Below, piece after piece: positions 1 through 8,901 of a stretch of DNA of 64,000 bases. The position numbers were made by a program, and so were the translations under genes. The DNA is taken from NCBI RefSeq assembly GCF_008042035.1, contig NZ_RDBL01000027.1, positions 161,440 to 225,439 of the forward strand, given 5' to 3'. The number at the start of each line of letters is the position of its first letter. Position 1 is the stretch's first letter. The DNA comes from Streptomyces sp. col6 (lineage in GTDB: Bacteria; Actinomycetota; Actinomycetes; Streptomycetales; Streptomycetaceae). Under the pieces are notes generated by a model. That model saw only the letters and a program-made list of their open reading frames with translations. It was not told where the DNA came from and made no database searches.

Positions 1-397
1 CTGCTGATGGACCCAGCGGCCGAGCGGAAAATCCTTCGTGACGCCCACTTCCACCTCGACGTCGTAGGGAACGGCGTAGACGCCGGTGATCTCGTTCTCC
101 TTGCGCCACCGGAGCAGGGCTTGGTAGCCCTCCAGCCACACCAGCGACTCCGGCCGGTAGACCCGGGTCCGCAGGAACGCCGAAATCGTCGCCGCGTCCC
201 GGGGACAGCGCGGACTCGGCAGCCGCGCCTGCGCCGTCGTCGTGCTCCTGGTCCTCGCCGTCGCCGTCGCTCTCGCCGGCGCCGACGATCCGCCCGTCCT
301 CGTCGCGCTGGACGTGGATGGTGCGCTGTCCGCTGGTGAGGGCACGGGAGGCGAGCTGCTCGACCAGACGTTCGTCATGCGAGCGCAGGCCCTTTAT
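1..397 (-). pseudogene. Helicase-associated (HA) domain remnant, frameshifted and truncated
   Basis: Read on the minus strand, this stretch gives LRSHDERLVEQLASRALTSG, then an acidic linker, then after a frame change LVWLEGYQALLRWRKENEIT and PLGRWVHQQ. The W..G...L..W...N...VP......LG.WV pattern is the helicase-associated repeat found at the C-terminus of large Streptomyces DEAD/DEAH helicases. The reading frame shifts near 190-200 and a TAG precedes the homologous part at 398-400, so the ATPase portion is absent. The other end runs off the window. It is a decayed fragment; only the domain identity is supported. Confidence 0.6.
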
Positions 398-1635
398 CTA
401 GGGGTGGTTTGGGTGTGAGGGATGTTTGTTTGGGTTGTCACCTGCGGAGATGATGTCGGGTGAACTACGTGGTAGACGTGGGGGAGTGCTGGTTACGTGC
501 GGTAGGTGGATCGGGTTGCCTGCGCACGCTGCACGATCCGGACGCGGTCGAGCTGGACGAGAACGACGACGGCATATTGGCGCGGCGGCTTGCATGCGCA
601 GCAGTGGGACGCCGTCGCGGGCCATGGCTTTCCAGTCGTTGTAGTGGTTCTTCATCCGGGGGTCCCGCAGCCGGTTGTGCTGGACGGTGACGACACGCGA
701 CTCGAAGCCGCTATCGCCCAGACAAACAGTCAGCGTTCAAAAATGGTGACGGCTTCGGACGGTGTCTTCAGCGGTCGGCGTTCGACAACGCTTGTGCCCG
801 TTAACACCCTCGTAGCTGGTCCGTCTTTGGCGACGACGGATCTTGCTCCGACGACGGAGCCCCAGCCGACTGTCGCTCCAGGTGTGATTGTGGCGGCAGC
901 CCCGACCCACTCTCCTCCGGCCGCTGCTCCGCAGCGCCAAAGCTAGGGGCCAGTAGTTGCGCTCAGGGCGCGTCCCTCCCAGATGAACGGGCCGTCGGCG
1001 TGGTCGGGGGTGTAGGAGGCGCGGCCGCCGGGCCCGTACGCGCTCAGTGCGACCATCAGTCAGGCACTGCTGGCGAGCATGTCTCTGGTTCAGTCGGTAA
1101 CGTCAAGCGGCCCGCCGACGAACTCGTGGTAGGTGCGGCAGGGCACCGGCTCGGTGTCCGTCTCGCCGATTGCTGACCCAAGCCCGTTAATGCACGGGTC
1201 AGCGAGTTGCCCAAGTGGGACCGGGAGCAGGGAGACGATCGGGTGAGTGAGGTCAGCGACCGGCGGGCCGCAGTGAGCGAGCAGCTCTCACCAAGCAGCG
1301 ACAGGCTTGCTGACGCTCACCGGCGGAGCGTGAAAGTAGTCCCGAGTCCCTGAGGGCGGTCAATGCGGTGCGTTGAGTAGCGCAGGCGCGTGCGTGTCCT
1401 CTGGTGTGGGGGCGAGGAAGGAGGCCCGCCGGCTGCCCGCTCGTTCTGCGGTTGCTGCCTCGGCTTGTGGTCGGAAGTCCTCGAGCGGCGCTGACGCTGA
1501 CGAAGCGCTGTGCGCTGCGGAGCAAGGAGTGGTGCGCGCAGCGGGGGGACTCGCTGTTGGTCGTGCCTAGCGTGCTCTTCGGAGCAGCACCTTCTGCTCC
1601 GACGTACCCCTCTGAGTGCTGGAAGAAGACCATTC
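398..1635. other. Decayed region with minus-strand gene scraps
   Basis: I see no intact gene here. On the minus strand, 953-1190 reads as pieces of a small conserved Streptomyces protein (CRTYHEFVGGPLD, then YTPDHADGPFIWEGRAL) broken by frame changes. A second scrap at about 590-722 reads RLRDPRMKNHYNDWKAMARDG, which I do not recognise. The part immediately before the esterase (1251-1635) shows nothing I can assign and probably contains that gene's promoter. Confidence 0.35.
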
Positions 1636-2604
1636 ATGCAATCCTTTCCCGCTCCGCCCTCACCTGTCCTGGAATCGGCCGCCGCTGCGTTCGCCGAGGC
1701 GACCGAGCAGCCCCCCTACCTCTTCGACCTCGCCCCTGCCGAGGGGCGTGCCGCCGTGGACGAGGCGCAGTCCGGCTCCGTGGAGCTGCCAGAGGTAGAC
1801 GAGGAGTGGGCGACCGTCCCGTCCGATGCCGGCGACGTGCGCGTACGTATCGTGCGGCCTGCCGGGTCCACGGGGCCGCTCCCGGTGATCCTCTACATCC
1901 ATGGTGCCGGCTGGGTCTTCGGTAACGCGCACACCCACGACCGGCTGGTGTGCGAGCTCGCCGACGGAACCGGCGCGGCCGTTGTCTTTCCCGAGTACGC
2001 GCTCTCGCCCGAGGCACGTTATCCCGTCGCGATCGAGCAGAACTGGGCCGTGGCGCGCTGGATCGTCACCGACGGCGCCCTGTACGGCTTGGACGGCGAA
2101 CGGATCGCCGTCGTGGGTGACTCGGTGGGCGGCAACATGAGCGCGGCGCTCACCCTCATGGCCAAGGAGCGCGGCGGCCTCGCTCTGCGCCAGCAGGTGC
2201 TGTTCTATCCGGTCACCGACGCCTCCTTCGACACTGCCTCCTACGAGCAGTTCGCCGAGGGCTACTTCCTGCGCCGTGACGGCATGCGCTGGTTCTGGGA
2301 CCAATACACGACCGAGGAGAGCGACCGCGCCCGCATCACCGCATCCCCGCTGCGCGCCACGACCGACCAGCTGACCGGCCTTCCGCCGGCGCTCGTCATC
2401 ACCGCGGAGGCGGACGTGCTGCGCGACGAGGGGGAGGCGTACGCCGCGAAGCTGCGCGCCGCCGGGGTGCCGGTGACCGCCGTGCGGTACCAGGGCGTGA
2501 TCCACGACTTCGTCATGCTCAACGCGCTGCGCGGAACACAGGCCGCCGAGTCCGCGATCTCCCTCGCCGTCGCCACACTGCGTTCGGCCCTGTCGCCGCG
2601 CTGA
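1636..2604 (+). CDS. Alpha/beta hydrolase, HSL-family esterase
   Basis: This 322-residue protein is probably a cytoplasmic carboxylesterase of the hormone-sensitive-lipase group, hydrolysing short-chain esters. The oxyanion motif HGAGW (residues 89-93, usually HGGGW) is followed by the nucleophile elbow GDSVGG with Ser163, then Asp260 (EADVLRDEG) and His290 (IHDF). That is a complete triad in the family order, and the length is normal for the family. I chose ATG 1636 because it has a GGAAG-type ribosome site and begins just where homologous-looking sequence starts; the frame stays open upstream to 1510. A strong hairpin follows at 2641, so it may be its own transcript ahead of the amidohydrolase genes. 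The substrate cannot be read from sequence. Confidence 0.88.
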   Translation: MQSFPAPPSPVLESAAAAFAEATEQPPYLFDLAPAEGRAAVDEAQSGSVELPEVDEEWATVPSDAGDVRVRIVRPAGSTGPLPVILYIHGAGWVFGNAHTHDRLVCELADGTGAAVVFPEYALSPEARYPVAIEQNWAVARWIVTDGALYGLDGERIAVVGDSVGGNMSAALTLMAKERGGLALRQQVLFYPVTDASFDTASYEQFAEGYFLRRDGMRWFWDQYTTEESDRARITASPLRATTDQLTGLPPALVITAEADVLRDEGEAYAAKLRAAGVPVTAVRYQGVIHDFVMLNALRGTQAAESAISLAVATLRSALSPR

Positions 2605-2640
2605 TCTCCGCGTCACCCCGCGGTATCGAACCCTGCCCCA

Positions 2641-2679
2641 GGCGGGACCGGCCTCCATGCGACACCGGCCGGTCCCGCC
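2641..2679 (+). terminator. Hairpin after esterase gene
   Basis: There are perfect 13-bp arms (2641-2653 and 2667-2679) around a 13-nt loop, all GC-rich and 37 bp after the esterase stop. No U-run follows, as is usual for Streptomyces terminators. Confidence 0.6.
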
Positions 2680-2729
2680 CCGCCGTGCTGCCCTGATGGG
2701 GCGGCAGTCTTCTCCGACAGGTGATCATC

Positions 2730-3419
2730 ATGACCACACCTTCACCCGCCCGACGCTTCGAACCCGATCTGCGCGCGATGACCCGCATCAACCTGCGGCC
2801 CATCGCTTCCCCGATGCCCCTCGGCTTCTACGCCGTCGGTATCGCCTCCGTCGTCGCAGGGACCTATCAGCTCGGAATCCTCGGCGAGGACGCGGGCCGG
2901 GCCGTGGCCTTCACGATCCTGCCCGCGTTCGTCCTGCAACTTCTGGTCGCTGTACTCGCCTTCGGAGCACGTGACGTCCTGGCGGCGACGCTCATGGCGT
3001 GTTTCTCCGGTATGTGGCTCGCCAACGCCCTCGTCCTCGCCCTGCACCCGGAGCACGGACCGCGCGTCCTCGGCGTGCTCAATCTGTGCTTCACGCTCTT
3101 CGCGCTGCTCATGGCGTCCGTCGCCCGCGCCAAACGCGCGCTGTGGTTCGTGCTGTGCGTGGCCGTGCCCCGCTTCGGTGTGGCCGCCGCTGCCGGGCTG
3201 AGCGGCGCGCACGCGCTCACCGTCCTCTCCGGAGCTCTCGGTCTGCTTCTCGCGGCCGTCGCCCTCTATGCCGCGTTCGCGCTGATGCTGGAGGACATGC
3301 GGGGCGAGGAGGTGCTGCCCCTGGGTCGCAGCGGCCCGGCGCACCACGCCGTCGAGGGCGACCTGAGTGTGCAGCTGCGCAACCTCGAACGTCACGCAGG
3401 CGTGCGCCGCACTCTCTGA
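2730..3419 (+). CDS. GPR1/FUN34/YaaH-like membrane protein
   Basis: This is a 229-residue integral membrane protein with about six hydrophobic segments. Near the N-terminus, NLRPIASPMPLGFYAVGIAS resembles the NPAPLG...G signature of the acetate transporter family (GPR1/FUN34/YaaH, SatP), which exports or imports small carboxylates. The match is to the family pattern only, and the C-terminal 45 residues form a polar tail. ATG 2730 is preceded at good spacing by AGGTGA; a GTG at 2721 is in frame but would sit inside that ribosome site. The gene lies between an esterase and an amidohydrolase on the same strand, so it could move a short-chain acid released by them. That role is inference. Confidence 0.6.
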   Translation: MTTPSPARRFEPDLRAMTRINLRPIASPMPLGFYAVGIASVVAGTYQLGILGEDAGRAVAFTILPAFVLQLLVAVLAFGARDVLAATLMACFSGMWLANALVLALHPEHGPRVLGVLNLCFTLFALLMASVARAKRALWFVLCVAVPRFGVAAAAGLSGAHALTVLSGALGLLLAAVALYAAFALMLEDMRGEEVLPLGRSGPAHHAVEGDLSVQLRNLERHAGVRRTL

Positions 3420-3501
3420 GGACCGACGCAGCCCCTACGTTCGGGCAGGCGTCGCGTTCCTGCCGCCGTGCCCCTTCCACAACCCACTGGAGCCTCTTTC
3501 C

Positions 3502-5412
3502 ATGACCAGCAGCACCCCCATGCCCGTCGGCGGGTTCACTCCGCAGCCGGGCCTCGCCCCAGCGGCCGGCGCCGACCTCGTCGTCCGTAACGCCAAGGTG
3601 TGGACCGGTGACCCGGCCCGGCCCGCTGCTTCGGCCCTCGCCGTACGCGACGGCGTGATCCTCGCGGTCGGTGACGAGACCGACGTCGCCGCTGTGACCG
3701 GCCCAGGCACCCGCGTCGTGGACGCCCTCGGGCGCCGTGTAGTGCCCGGCCTCAACGATTCCCATCTGCACGTGATCCGCGGCGGACTCAACTACGTACT
3801 CGAACTGCGCTGGGACGGTGTGCCCTCGCTGCGACAGGCCCTGGCCATGCTGCGTGAACAGGCCGGGCGTACGCCGAAGGGCCAGTGGATCCGTGTCGTG
3901 GGCGGCTGGACCGCCGACCAGTTCGCCGAACGCCGCATGCCGACCGTCGCCGAACTGACCGCGGCCGCCCCCGACACACCCGTCTTCGTGCTGCACCTCT
4001 ACCAGTCCGCGCTGCTCAACCGGGCCGCCGTCCGCGCGGCCGGACTCACCCGCGACACCCCCGACCCCGCCGGCGGCCAGATCGTCCGGGGCCGCGACGG
4101 CGAGCCCACTGGCCTCCTCCTGGCCGCTCCCAGCGCCCTCGTCCTCTACTCGACGCTCGCCCGCGCCCCCGGCCTCGGCCCCGAGGAGCAGCGCCTGTCC
4201 ACACGGCACTTCCTGCGCGAACTCAACCGCTTCGGGCTCACCTCGGCGGTCGACGCGGCAGGCGGCTTCCAGAACTTCCCCGATAACTACGCCGCCGTCA
4301 CCGACCTCGCCCGCGCCGGAGAGCTGTCCCTGCGCATCGCCTACCACCTCTTCCCCCAGACCGCCGGGCAGGAACTGGCGGACCTGGCCCGCTGGACGGA
4401 CATGGTGAAGCCTGACGAGGGCGACGCCTGGCTACGGCTCAACGGGGCCGGCGAGAACCTGATCTGGGCCGCCGCCGACTTCGAGAACTTCGCCGAACCC
4501 CGTCCCGGCCTCGCCCCCGGCTACGAGAGCGAGTTCGAGAAGGCCGTCCGGCTGCTCCTCGAACACGGCTGGGGCTTTCGTCTCCACGCCACGTACGACG
4601 AGACGATCCGCCGGGACCTCGCCGTCTTCGAGAAGCTCGCCGCCGACGGGCTGTTCCCCGGGCAGGGCCGCTGGCTCTTCGACCATGCCGAGACCGTCTC
4701 CTCCGGCAGCCTGGAGCGGATCGCCGCGCTGGGCGGGGCCATCGGCGTGCAGAACCGGATGTCGTTCCAGGGCCGGGTCTTCGCCGAACGGTACGGAGCA
4801 CAGGCCGCCGCCCGCACCCCACCGGTCAGCGAGATGCTGGAGGCCGGTCTGACCGTGGCCGCCGGGACCGACGCGACGCGTGTCTCCTCGTACAACCCAT
4901 GGGTCGCGCTGCACTGGCTCGTCACCGGGCGCACGGTCGGGGACCTATGCCTCTACCCGCCGGAGCGGCTGCTGAGCCGCGAACGCGCCCTGGAGCTGTA
5001 CACCATCGGCGGAGCCCGGATCACGGGCGAGGCGAACGTTAAGGGCACCCTGGGCGTCGGCCGCTACGCCGACTTCACCCTGCTGAGCCACGACTACTTC
5101 TCCGTCCACCAGGACGACATCCCGCACATCGAGTCCGTACTGACCGTCGTGGGCGGCCGGATCGTGTACGCGGCGGCCGAGCACGAGGGCGTCGATGAGG
5201 CGCTGCCGCCGCTCGCCCCGGCCTGGAGTCCCGTCGCCCACTTCGGCGGCTACCAGGCCACACCGCCGCCAGGTCTCATCGGAGCGCGGCAGGCCGACCG
5301 GATCGCCGAGGCGGTCGGCGCCTCCGAACAGCACCGGCAGTGGCGGGTGGCGCGCGGCTTCGCTCCCGAGGGCACCGCGCCACGGGTCTTCGACCCCTGC
5401 TATGTGCTCTGA
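3502..5412 (+). CDS. Amidohydrolase family protein, YtcJ-type
   Basis: This 636-residue metal-dependent hydrolase belongs to the amidohydrolase superfamily. It starts with the small beta domain (VVRNAKVWTGD) and then NDSHLH at residues 86-90, which carries the two metal-binding histidines. Further His residues follow (FRLHATYDE and FDHAET), and the late metal Asp is in AGTDATR. The C-terminal ADFTLLS/GGRIVYA segment closes the beta domain, as in YtcJ-like enzymes. Family members hydrolyse amides or imines of varied organic compounds, and the substrate here is unknown. The ATG at 3502 follows GGAGCC. It is followed at 27 bp by DoxX, so it is probably the first enzyme of a transcript with DoxX and the Dps-like gene. 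Confidence 0.85.
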   Translation: MTSSTPMPVGGFTPQPGLAPAAGADLVVRNAKVWTGDPARPAASALAVRDGVILAVGDETDVAAVTGPGTRVVDALGRRVVPGLNDSHLHVIRGGLNYVLELRWDGVPSLRQALAMLREQAGRTPKGQWIRVVGGWTADQFAERRMPTVAELTAAAPDTPVFVLHLYQSALLNRAAVRAAGLTRDTPDPAGGQIVRGRDGEPTGLLLAAPSALVLYSTLARAPGLGPEEQRLSTRHFLRELNRFGLTSAVDAAGGFQNFPDNYAAVTDLARAGELSLRIAYHLFPQTAGQELADLARWTDMVKPDEGDAWLRLNGAGENLIWAAADFENFAEPRPGLAPGYESEFEKAVRLLLEHGWGFRLHATYDETIRRDLAVFEKLAADGLFPGQGRWLFDHAETVSSGSLERIAALGGAIGVQNRMSFQGRVFAERYGAQAAARTPPVSEMLEAGLTVAAGTDATRVSSYNPWVALHWLVTGRTVGDLCLYPPERLLSRERALELYTIGGARITGEANVKGTLGVGRYADFTLLSHDYFSVHQDDIPHIESVLTVVGGRIVYAAAEHEGVDEALPPLAPAWSPVAHFGGYQATPPPGLIGARQADRIAEAVGASEQHRQWRVARGFAPEGTAPRVFDPCYVL

Positions 5413-5439
5413 CCGACCTCACCACAAGGAGAAACACGC

Positions 5440-5955
5440 GTGGACAGCGCGCTGTTGCTGCTCCGGCTCGTCACGGGACTGCTCGTGGCCGGCCACGGAG
5501 TGCAGAAGATCAGTTTCCGGCTCGGTGGCAAGGGCCTCGCGGGCGGCGTCGAGGAGTTCCGGCAGGACGGATTCCGCGGCGGGCGGCTCACCGCTCTCGC
5601 CGCCGGAGGCACCCAGGTGGGCGCCGGACTGCTGCTCGCCGCCGGAGCCCTCACCCCGCTCGCCGGCGCCGGCGTGATGGGCGTCATGACCGTCGCCCTC
5701 ACCGTCAAACGCCCGCATGGCCTGTGGGTGCAGAACGACGGCTACGAATACCCCCTGCTCCTCATCGCGGTCCCGGCCGCACTCGTCCTGGCCGGCCCCG
5801 GTGCCTGGTCACTGGACTCCCGGCTCGACATCACCCCCTGGCCCGCCTGGCTGAGCACCGGCTGCCTTGCACTCGGGCTCGCCAGCGGCCTGCTGACCCG
5901 TCTGCTCCTGCACCGCACACCCTCACCCGCGACCACCCCGAGGAACGCCTCATGA
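5440..5955 (+). CDS. DoxX family membrane protein
   Basis: This 171-residue membrane protein has four hydrophobic segments. The beginning LLRLVTGLLVAGHGVQKISF and the mid-protein GAGLLLAAGALTPLAGAGVM are typical of DoxX/YphA-like proteins, which in mycobacteria link redox enzymes at the membrane during thiol stress. The GTG start at 5440 has AAGGAG 8-13 bases upstream. Its stop overlaps the next start (ATGA at 5952), so it is translationally coupled to the Dps-like gene. Coupling to a DNA-protecting ferritin supports an oxidative-stress role, but that is inference. Confidence 0.85.
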   Translation: MDSALLLLRLVTGLLVAGHGVQKISFRLGGKGLAGGVEEFRQDGFRGGRLTALAAGGTQVGAGLLLAAGALTPLAGAGVMGVMTVALTVKRPHGLWVQNDGYEYPLLLIAVPAALVLAGPGAWSLDSRLDITPWPAWLSTGCLALGLASGLLTRLLLHRTPSPATTPRNAS

Positions 5956-6515
5956 CAACCCAGCAGACCTCCCGCCCCGCCGTACTCCAGGAATTCGGGA
6001 CGGTGCGCCCCGTGCCGCTAGGCCTCACAGCCGACACCCGGCGGTACGCGGCCCAGCGCCTCAACCGCGTACTCGCCGACACCCACATGCTGTACGCCCT
6101 CTACAAGAAGAGTCACTGGCAGGTGCGCGGAGGCCTTTTCCACTCGCTGCACCTCCTCTTCGACCGGCACGCCGGCGAACAGCAGGCGCTCGTCGACGAG
6201 CTGGCGGAACGGGTGCAGATCCTCGGCGGGGTCGCCGTCGCCGATCCCCGGCACGCCGCCGAACTGACCTCCGTGCCCCGCTTCCCCGACGGGACCGAGG
6301 ACGTGCCGGATCTCCTGCACCGGCTGCTCACGACACACGAAGGCATCCTCGTGGACGTCCGCGAGGCCGCCACCCGGATCGGCGCCCTCGGCGACCCCGG
6401 CACCGAGGACCTGCTCGTGTCCTCGATCGTCCGCACGGGCGAGCGGCAGGCGTGGTTCCTCGCGGCCGAGGCGGCGAAGGACGCCTCCGCTCCCGGCAAC
6501 CTCCGGGCCCGCTGA
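5952..6515 (+). CDS. Dps-like ferritin (DNA protection during starvation)
   Basis: This 187-residue protein matches the Dps pattern. It has a helix with YKKSHWQVRG (His55), a second His in SLHLLFDRHAGEQ (His67, Asp71), then DELAERVQILGG. These correspond to the inter-subunit ferroxidase ligands of Dps, which oxidises Fe(II) with peroxide and shields DNA. The N-terminal extension of about 30 residues and the short C-terminal tail are common in Streptomyces Dps proteins. It is translationally coupled to doxX and followed by a GC-rich terminator. Confidence 0.85.
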   Translation: MTTQQTSRPAVLQEFGTVRPVPLGLTADTRRYAAQRLNRVLADTHMLYALYKKSHWQVRGGLFHSLHLLFDRHAGEQQALVDELAERVQILGGVAVADPRHAAELTSVPRFPDGTEDVPDLLHRLLTTHEGILVDVREAATRIGALGDPGTEDLLVSSIVRTGERQAWFLAAEAAKDASAPGNLRAR

Positions 6516-6530
6516 TCCCCCCCCACCACC

Positions 6531-6562
6531 CGCCCCGCGCCCGGTCTCCCGGACGCGGGGCG
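6531..6562 (+). terminator. Terminator of the esterase-Dps block
   Basis: Perfect 9-bp arms CGCCCCGCG/CGCGGGGCG (6531-6539, 6554-6562) enclose a further CCGG pairing, followed by TTT. It lies 15 bp after the Dps-like stop. Confidence 0.7.
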
Positions 6563-6649
6563 TTTCGCTGCGCCCGCGCGGCCTCCTGGGACACCCACGT
6601 ACCGTGAGTCGGCGACGCAACGGTGGCTCCCCACGCCCGGACGCACGAA

Positions 6650-6690
6650 GGTGCCGGGGTGGTGACGTCGTTCGTCACCGCCCCGGCACC
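6650..6690 (-). terminator. Terminator of the haloperoxidase-like gene
   Basis: Arms of 18 bp (6650-6667 and 6673-6690) match at 17 positions around a 5-nt loop. They are placed 22 bp beyond the stop of the minus-strand hydrolase. Together with the hairpin at 6531 they insulate two convergent operons. Confidence 0.75.
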
Positions 6691-6712
6691 CGGGAGCCTT
6701 AGAAGAAGGGAG

Positions 6713-7546
6713 TTACCGCTTCAGGAATGCCAGCAGCGCCTCGTTGACCTCCTCCGCGTGCGTCCACAGCAGACCGTGCGGGGCGCCGTCGATCACGACG
6801 TACTCGGCGGCGGGCAGCGCCGCGTGGAAGCGCTCGGCGGTCGCGCCGATCGGCAGGATGCGGTCACCGCTGCCGTGCACGATCAGGGCCGGCACGTCGA
6901 TCTTCGGGATGTCGTCGCGGAAATCGGTGAGCCACGTCGGGACGGCCGCGCGTGAGGCGTACGCGGAGGAGCCCGCCGCCGTCGCCCAGTTGGCGCGCAC
7001 GACGGCTTCGCTGATGCGGATTCCGAGATTCTCGTCCAGGTTGTAGAAGTCCCGGTAGAAGTCCTCGAAGTAGGCGTAGCGGTCGCGGGTCACGGCGTCC
7101 AGGATGCCGTCGAAGACGGCGCCGTCGACGCCGTACGGGTTGTCGTCCGTTTTCAGCAGGAAGGGTTCGAGGCCCGCGAGGAACACCGCCTTGGCAACGC
7201 GCCCGGACCCGTACCTGCCGAGGTAGCGGCCGACCTCGCCCGTGCCCATCGAGAAGCCCACGAGGACCGCGTCCCGCAGGTCGAGCCGCTCCATGATCGC
7301 GTGCAGGTCGTCGGCGAAGGTGTCGTAGTCGTAGCCGGTCGTGGGCTGCGACGACTGCCCGAAGCCCCGCCGGTCGTACGTGATGACGCGGTAGCCGGCG
7401 TCGAGCAGGACGGGAAGCTGCTTCTCCCAGGAGTGGCCGTCCAGCGGGTAGCCGTGGATGAGGACGACGGGCCGGCCGCTGCCGTGGTCCTCGTAGAAGA
7501 GGTCGATGGGGGTGCTGTTTTCATGGCCGACGGTGAGGAAAGACAT
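6713..7546 (-). CDS. Alpha/beta hydrolase, non-heme chloroperoxidase type
   Basis: This 277-residue protein is of the cofactor-free haloperoxidase/esterase group. It has HGYPLDG (oxyanion loop, residues 31-37), the nucleophile elbow GFSMGTGEV with Ser99, Asp228 in GSGDRILP and His257 in GAPHGL. The GFSMG.GEV.RY sequence is diagnostic of this group, which perhydrolyses acids to peracids or acts as an esterase. ATG 7546 has AAGGAA upstream; the frame opens earlier to 7597 without a ribosome site. It is the last gene of the minus-strand run and precedes a strong terminator. Confidence 0.88.
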   Translation of the reverse strand: MSFLTVGHENSTPIDLFYEDHGSGRPVVLIHGYPLDGHSWEKQLPVLLDAGYRVITYDRRGFGQSSQPTTGYDYDTFADDLHAIMERLDLRDAVLVGFSMGTGEVGRYLGRYGSGRVAKAVFLAGLEPFLLKTDDNPYGVDGAVFDGILDAVTRDRYAYFEDFYRDFYNLDENLGIRISEAVVRANWATAAGSSAYASRAAVPTWLTDFRDDIPKIDVPALIVHGSGDRILPIGATAERFHAALPAAEYVVIDGAPHGLLWTHAEEVNEALLAFLKR

Positions 7547-7621
7547 GGTGGGTTCCTTCGGGAAGGCGGGATGGGAATGACGGGTGCCCGGCACCACATG
7601 GGCGCCGGCACCAGGGGGGGA

Positions 7622-8284
7622 TCAGCCGGCCGCGTGCGGGCTGATCATCGACTGGGCGTAGACGACGCCCATGCCGTACGCGCCACCGTGCTCCTTCACG
7701 ACATCGAGCGTCGCGGCGTAGGTCTCGCCGCGCGCCCAGTCGCGCTGGAGTTCGAGGAGCACCTGGAGCCAGGTGACGGGCACGGCGCCCGCAGCCGTCA
7801 TGCGCTGCATAGCGTGCTCGTGCGACTCCGCGGTGACGCCCGCGGATGCGTCGGCGACGACGTACACCTCGTAGCCCTGACCGAGCGCGGACAGGGCGGG
7901 CAGGACGAGGCAGACCTCGGTCCAGAGGCCGGACAGGATGATCTTGCGGCGTCCGGTGACCTTGACCGCCTCGACGAGCGCGGCGTCTTCCCACGCGTTC
8001 ATCGAGGTGCGGTCGATGACCTCGTGCTTGGGGAAGACATCCAGGAGCTGCGGCAGGATCGGGCCGGAGAAGGACTCGGCGGCCACCGTGGACAGCACCA
8101 CCGGCACGTCGAAGACGCGCGCGGACTTCGCGAGACCGACCGTGGCGTTGATGACGCCTGCACGGTCGGCGCTCGCCGCGCCGAAGAACATCTGCGGCTG
8201 GTGGTCGACGAAGAGCATCATCGCGCTGTCGGCTGTCAGCAGGTCCGGACTCGGGGCGGCCTGGACGGAGCTGGGATCGAACAT
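7622..8284 (-). CDS. Isochorismatase-family hydrolase, YcaC-like
   Basis: This 220-residue cysteine hydrolase-fold protein has the nucleophile Cys125 in SGLWTEVCLVLPAL and the acid Asp27 in FVDHQP. The VIDRTSMNAWED segment and the ALSALGQGYEVYVVADAS continuation are characteristic of YcaC, an octameric hydrolase of unknown substrate, rather than of true isochorismatases. ATG 8284 follows AAGGAA. It lies 75 bp upstream of the haloperoxidase-like gene on the same strand. YcaC-like genes are often next to detoxification enzymes, which suits this cluster; the reaction is unknown. Confidence 0.82.
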   Translation of the reverse strand: MFDPSSVQAAPSPDLLTADSAMMLFVDHQPQMFFGAASADRAGVINATVGLAKSARVFDVPVVLSTVAAESFSGPILPQLLDVFPKHEVIDRTSMNAWEDAALVEAVKVTGRRKIILSGLWTEVCLVLPALSALGQGYEVYVVADASAGVTAESHEHAMQRMTAAGAVPVTWLQVLLELQRDWARGETYAATLDVVKEHGGAYGMGVVYAQSMISPHAAG

Positions 8285-8449
8285 GGTGATTCCTTGGGTG
8301 AGATAAGCGGGATGAGGTAGGAGCAGCCGGACACCGACCGGTGCCGCGCTCGGCATGGCGAACCTACGGCTTTCGGAGAAAAGGCAGTTGACTGTGAAGG
8401 CCCGCTTCCTGTGCCCTGCCTGCACACCTGCGGCCCCGGGACGGAGACG

Positions 8450-8851
8450 TCAGCCGGCCGTCGTGAGGCCCGCGAGCAGTTCGTCGACCGCTCGCGCGAC
8501 GCACTCCGCGACCGCCGGCGGCCAGGTGTCGGTGCGGGCGAGATAGGTGAGCACAGCGGCGGTACGGAGGTACAGGACGCACCTGCCTGAGGGCGACCGC
8601 AGGACCAGTTCCGTATGAGTACCTGCCGCACGTACGCGTACGTCGCCCTCACCGGCCAGGCCGTGCACACCCTCCTCCAGCAGAGCCCGCGCGAAGACCC
8701 AGGTCACCGCCGGTCGACCGTCGGGTGACAGGAAGTCGCAGTGGACGGCGAGCGGGTCGTGCGGAAGATGCCGCAGATGGACGGTGAACCGTGCCAGATG
8801 AGCGTGCGGCCCGACGACGTCCGCGGTCAGTACGTGTACGACGCCGTTCAT
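8450..8851 (-). CDS. SsgA-like protein (SALP), sporulation/cell-division family
   Basis: This 133-residue protein fits the SsgA family found only in morphologically complex actinobacteria. The central part reads DPLAVHCDFLSP...VTWVFARALLEEGV, then GEGDVRV, then LVLRSPSG, and a helix containing LARTDTW. This is the SsgA/SsgB arrangement of PYAVRMTFHLP, VTWAFGRELL, GDGDVHI and FLDRT. Family members position FtsZ or guide septal peptidoglycan during sporulation. ATG 8851 with GGAG upstream is the start I prefer; the longer frame upstream is a shadow of the reductase gene. Its place inside a metabolic gene run, 50 bp after the FMN reductase, is odd. Confidence 0.8.
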   Translation of the reverse strand: MNGVVHVLTADVVGPHAHLARFTVHLRHLPHDPLAVHCDFLSPDGRPAVTWVFARALLEEGVHGLAGEGDVRVRAAGTHTELVLRSPSGRCVLYLRTAAVLTYLARTDTWPPAVAECVARAVDELLAGLTTAG

Positions 8852-8901
8852 GTCCGCTCCGTCCACGTACGACGGCACAGGCCCCCCCCCGAGCCCGGCG
8901 G

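Noticed and set aside
5340..6515. 391-codon frame spanning the DoxX and Dps genes
   Set aside because: The upstream part is a shadow of the DoxX reading; the Dps start at 5952 has its own overlap with the DoxX stop.
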